Positions 57,388 through 58,232 of a stretch of 58,232 bases of DNA are shown here, one piece after another. The stretch is from Opitutaceae bacterium. Lineage in GTDB: Bacteria > Verrucomicrobiota > Verrucomicrobiia > Opitutales > Opitutaceae. The notes under the pieces are model-generated. The model ran no database searches, was not told where the DNA came from, and saw only the letters and a program-made list of their open reading frames with translations. Within the stretch, counting starts at the first letter, position 1; each line of letters starts with the position of its first letter. The stretch covers positions 1-58,232 of the forward strand of contig PLXR01000033.1 of assembly GCA_003151495.1 (NCBI GenBank), read 5' to 3'. Position numbers and translations under genes: made by a program.

Positions 57388-58232
57388 GTGAGGCAACGGA
57401 CCCCAGCTGGGCCGGCGGGCCAGTCGGTTGCCGCCGGGATACTGGTGGTCCTCACGAGCCTAGCGTTCGTGCTGCGCGAGAGACTCCCGGTTGCTGGGGG
57501 ACCCGGCGGGGCCCTGGCGATAGCGCTCGTGATGATCGCCCTCTCGGCCTGGGTGTTTGCCGTGGTTGTCCCCCGGGCTTCAGGTCGCGCCGACGAGAAG
57601 CCGAAGGCCCCGGACCCCTCCGCCGACATTGCGGCGCGGGATCACCTCTACATGAGGACGCTTCTCGAGAACATCCCTGACCACGTCTACTTCAAGGACC
57701 TGGATTCGCGCTTCCTAAAGGTAAGCAAGACCTTCAATGAGAAGTTTGGGGACGGACGCACGGAGTCGCTCGTGGGCAAGACGGATTTCGACCTATTCAC
57801 GGAGGAGCACGCGCGTCCCGCGTACGAGGGCGAACGGCAGATCATCCGGACCGGGGTGCCGATCGTGGGCCTTTCCGAGAAGGAGACAAGGACGGACGGG
57901 ACGGTGTCGTGGGGGCTCACGACAAAGATACCCGTGCGGGACGAAAAGGGCAGGATCATCGGGACCCTGGGGGTCACCAAGGACATCACCCAGCTCAAGG
58001 AGACGGAAATCGAGCTGTCCAGGGCCCGCGACGCGGCGATCGAGTCGTCGCGGATCAAGAGCGAATTCCTCGCGAACATGAGCCATGAGATCCGCACCCC
58101 GATGAACGGAGTGATCGGGATGACCGGGCTCCTCCTCGACACCGACCTGGCCCCGATCCAGCGGGAGTTCGCCGAGACCATCCGCAGCTCGGCCGACTCG
58201 CTCCTGACGATCATCAACGACATCCTGGACTT
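57388..58232 (+). CDS. Membrane PAS-domain hybrid-type sensor histidine kinase (partial)
   Basis: The gene runs off the right edge. It starts at GTG 57388, with GGGAAAG six bases upstream. Two membrane helices at about 13-29 and 39-62 ([38 protein letters not shown]). A PAS domain at about 88-200 ([30 protein letters not shown]...[26 protein letters not shown]). A coiled linker, then HisKA with the phospho-His in [19 protein letters not shown] and [14 protein letters not shown]. This H-box type is typical of hybrid kinases. The ATP-binding and any receiver domains lie outside the window. Confidence 0.9.
   Translation, partial: MRQRTPAGPAGQSVAAGILVVLTSLAFVLRERLPVAGGPGGALAIALVMIALSAWVFAVVVPRASGRADEKPKAPDPSADIAARDHLYMRTLLENIPDHVYFKDLDSRFLKVSKTFNEKFGDGRTESLVGKTDFDLFTEEHARPAYEGERQIIRTGVPIVGLSEKETRTDGTVSWGLTTKIPVRDEKGRIIGTLGVTKDITQLKETEIELSRARDAAIESSRIKSEFLANMSHEIRTPMNGVIGMTGLLLDTDLAPIQREFAETIRSSADSLLTIINDILD

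Overview
This window is a GC-rich bacterial chromosome segment, most likely from Verrucomicrobia and probably an Opitutus-like (Opitutaceae) member. The best marker is the 51-residue small basic protein at 21122-21277, a family I know only from Chlamydiae and Verrucomicrobia. The large TonB-dependent receptor without a SusD partner, the SGNH-TPR protein, the cytochrome c/copper monooxygenase protein and the C-terminal secretion-type repeats on the GH16 enzyme fit the same group. Many start codons lack a purine-rich Shine-Dalgarno and instead follow a C/T-rich stretch such as CCCCTCCC.

Layout. 1-1387: end of a MacAB-like efflux operon (minus). 2045-8052: a chromosomal integron. The tyrosine recombinase IntI is at 7021-8052 (plus), an attI-like site lies near 6797, and ten cassettes read away from it on the minus strand, separated by attC sites. 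Most attC are near-identical 96-bp copies. Cargo includes a GNAT acetyltransferase, a Phd/ParE-type toxin-antitoxin pair, DUF1801, DUF3788, small membrane proteins and two diverged copies of one cassette with no substantial gene. 8102-9847: a fic gene with an upstream inverted repeat, bounded by a tRNA-Val gene and a 26-bp copy of that tRNA's 3' end, which looks like the scar of an integrated element. 9855-24877: mostly housekeeping genes (asd, thrB, pyrE, prs, trmL, smpB, rpoZ, dinG, htrA-type protease, PP2C phosphatase, dedA, BON protein, chrA). 24965-32055: a GH5-like lipoprotein, a fluoride-resistance operon (riboswitch, crcB, DUF190), a copper monooxygenase-like protein with a redoxin, and an SGNH-TPR protein.

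32156-44319 is a glucan-utilisation locus: TonB receptor, GH30, GPH-type sugar symporter, LacI regulator, GH16 with tandem C-terminal domains, and GH1. The combination suggests uptake and breakdown of beta-1,3/1,6-glucan (laminarin-like): GH16 and GH30 cut outside or in the periplasm, the TonB receptor and symporter import, and GH1 finishes. AT-rich islands in its intergenic regions share a TTGCGCAC/TGTGCA-plus-T-run motif that could be the regulator's operator. 44347-49145: HDOD response regulator, DUF1761, DUF1593, a broken XRE antitoxin and tRNA-Gln. 49259-58232: pyrH-frr-proB-MFS, a UvrD-type helicase, a nitrilase-family lipoprotein-like enzyme, trxB and the start of a PAS histidine kinase.

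The strongest items for follow-up are the integron, especially its duplicated ORF-less cassettes with a TATAAT at their downstream edge, and the LacI gene whose helix-turn-helix can only be translated from an ATC codon.
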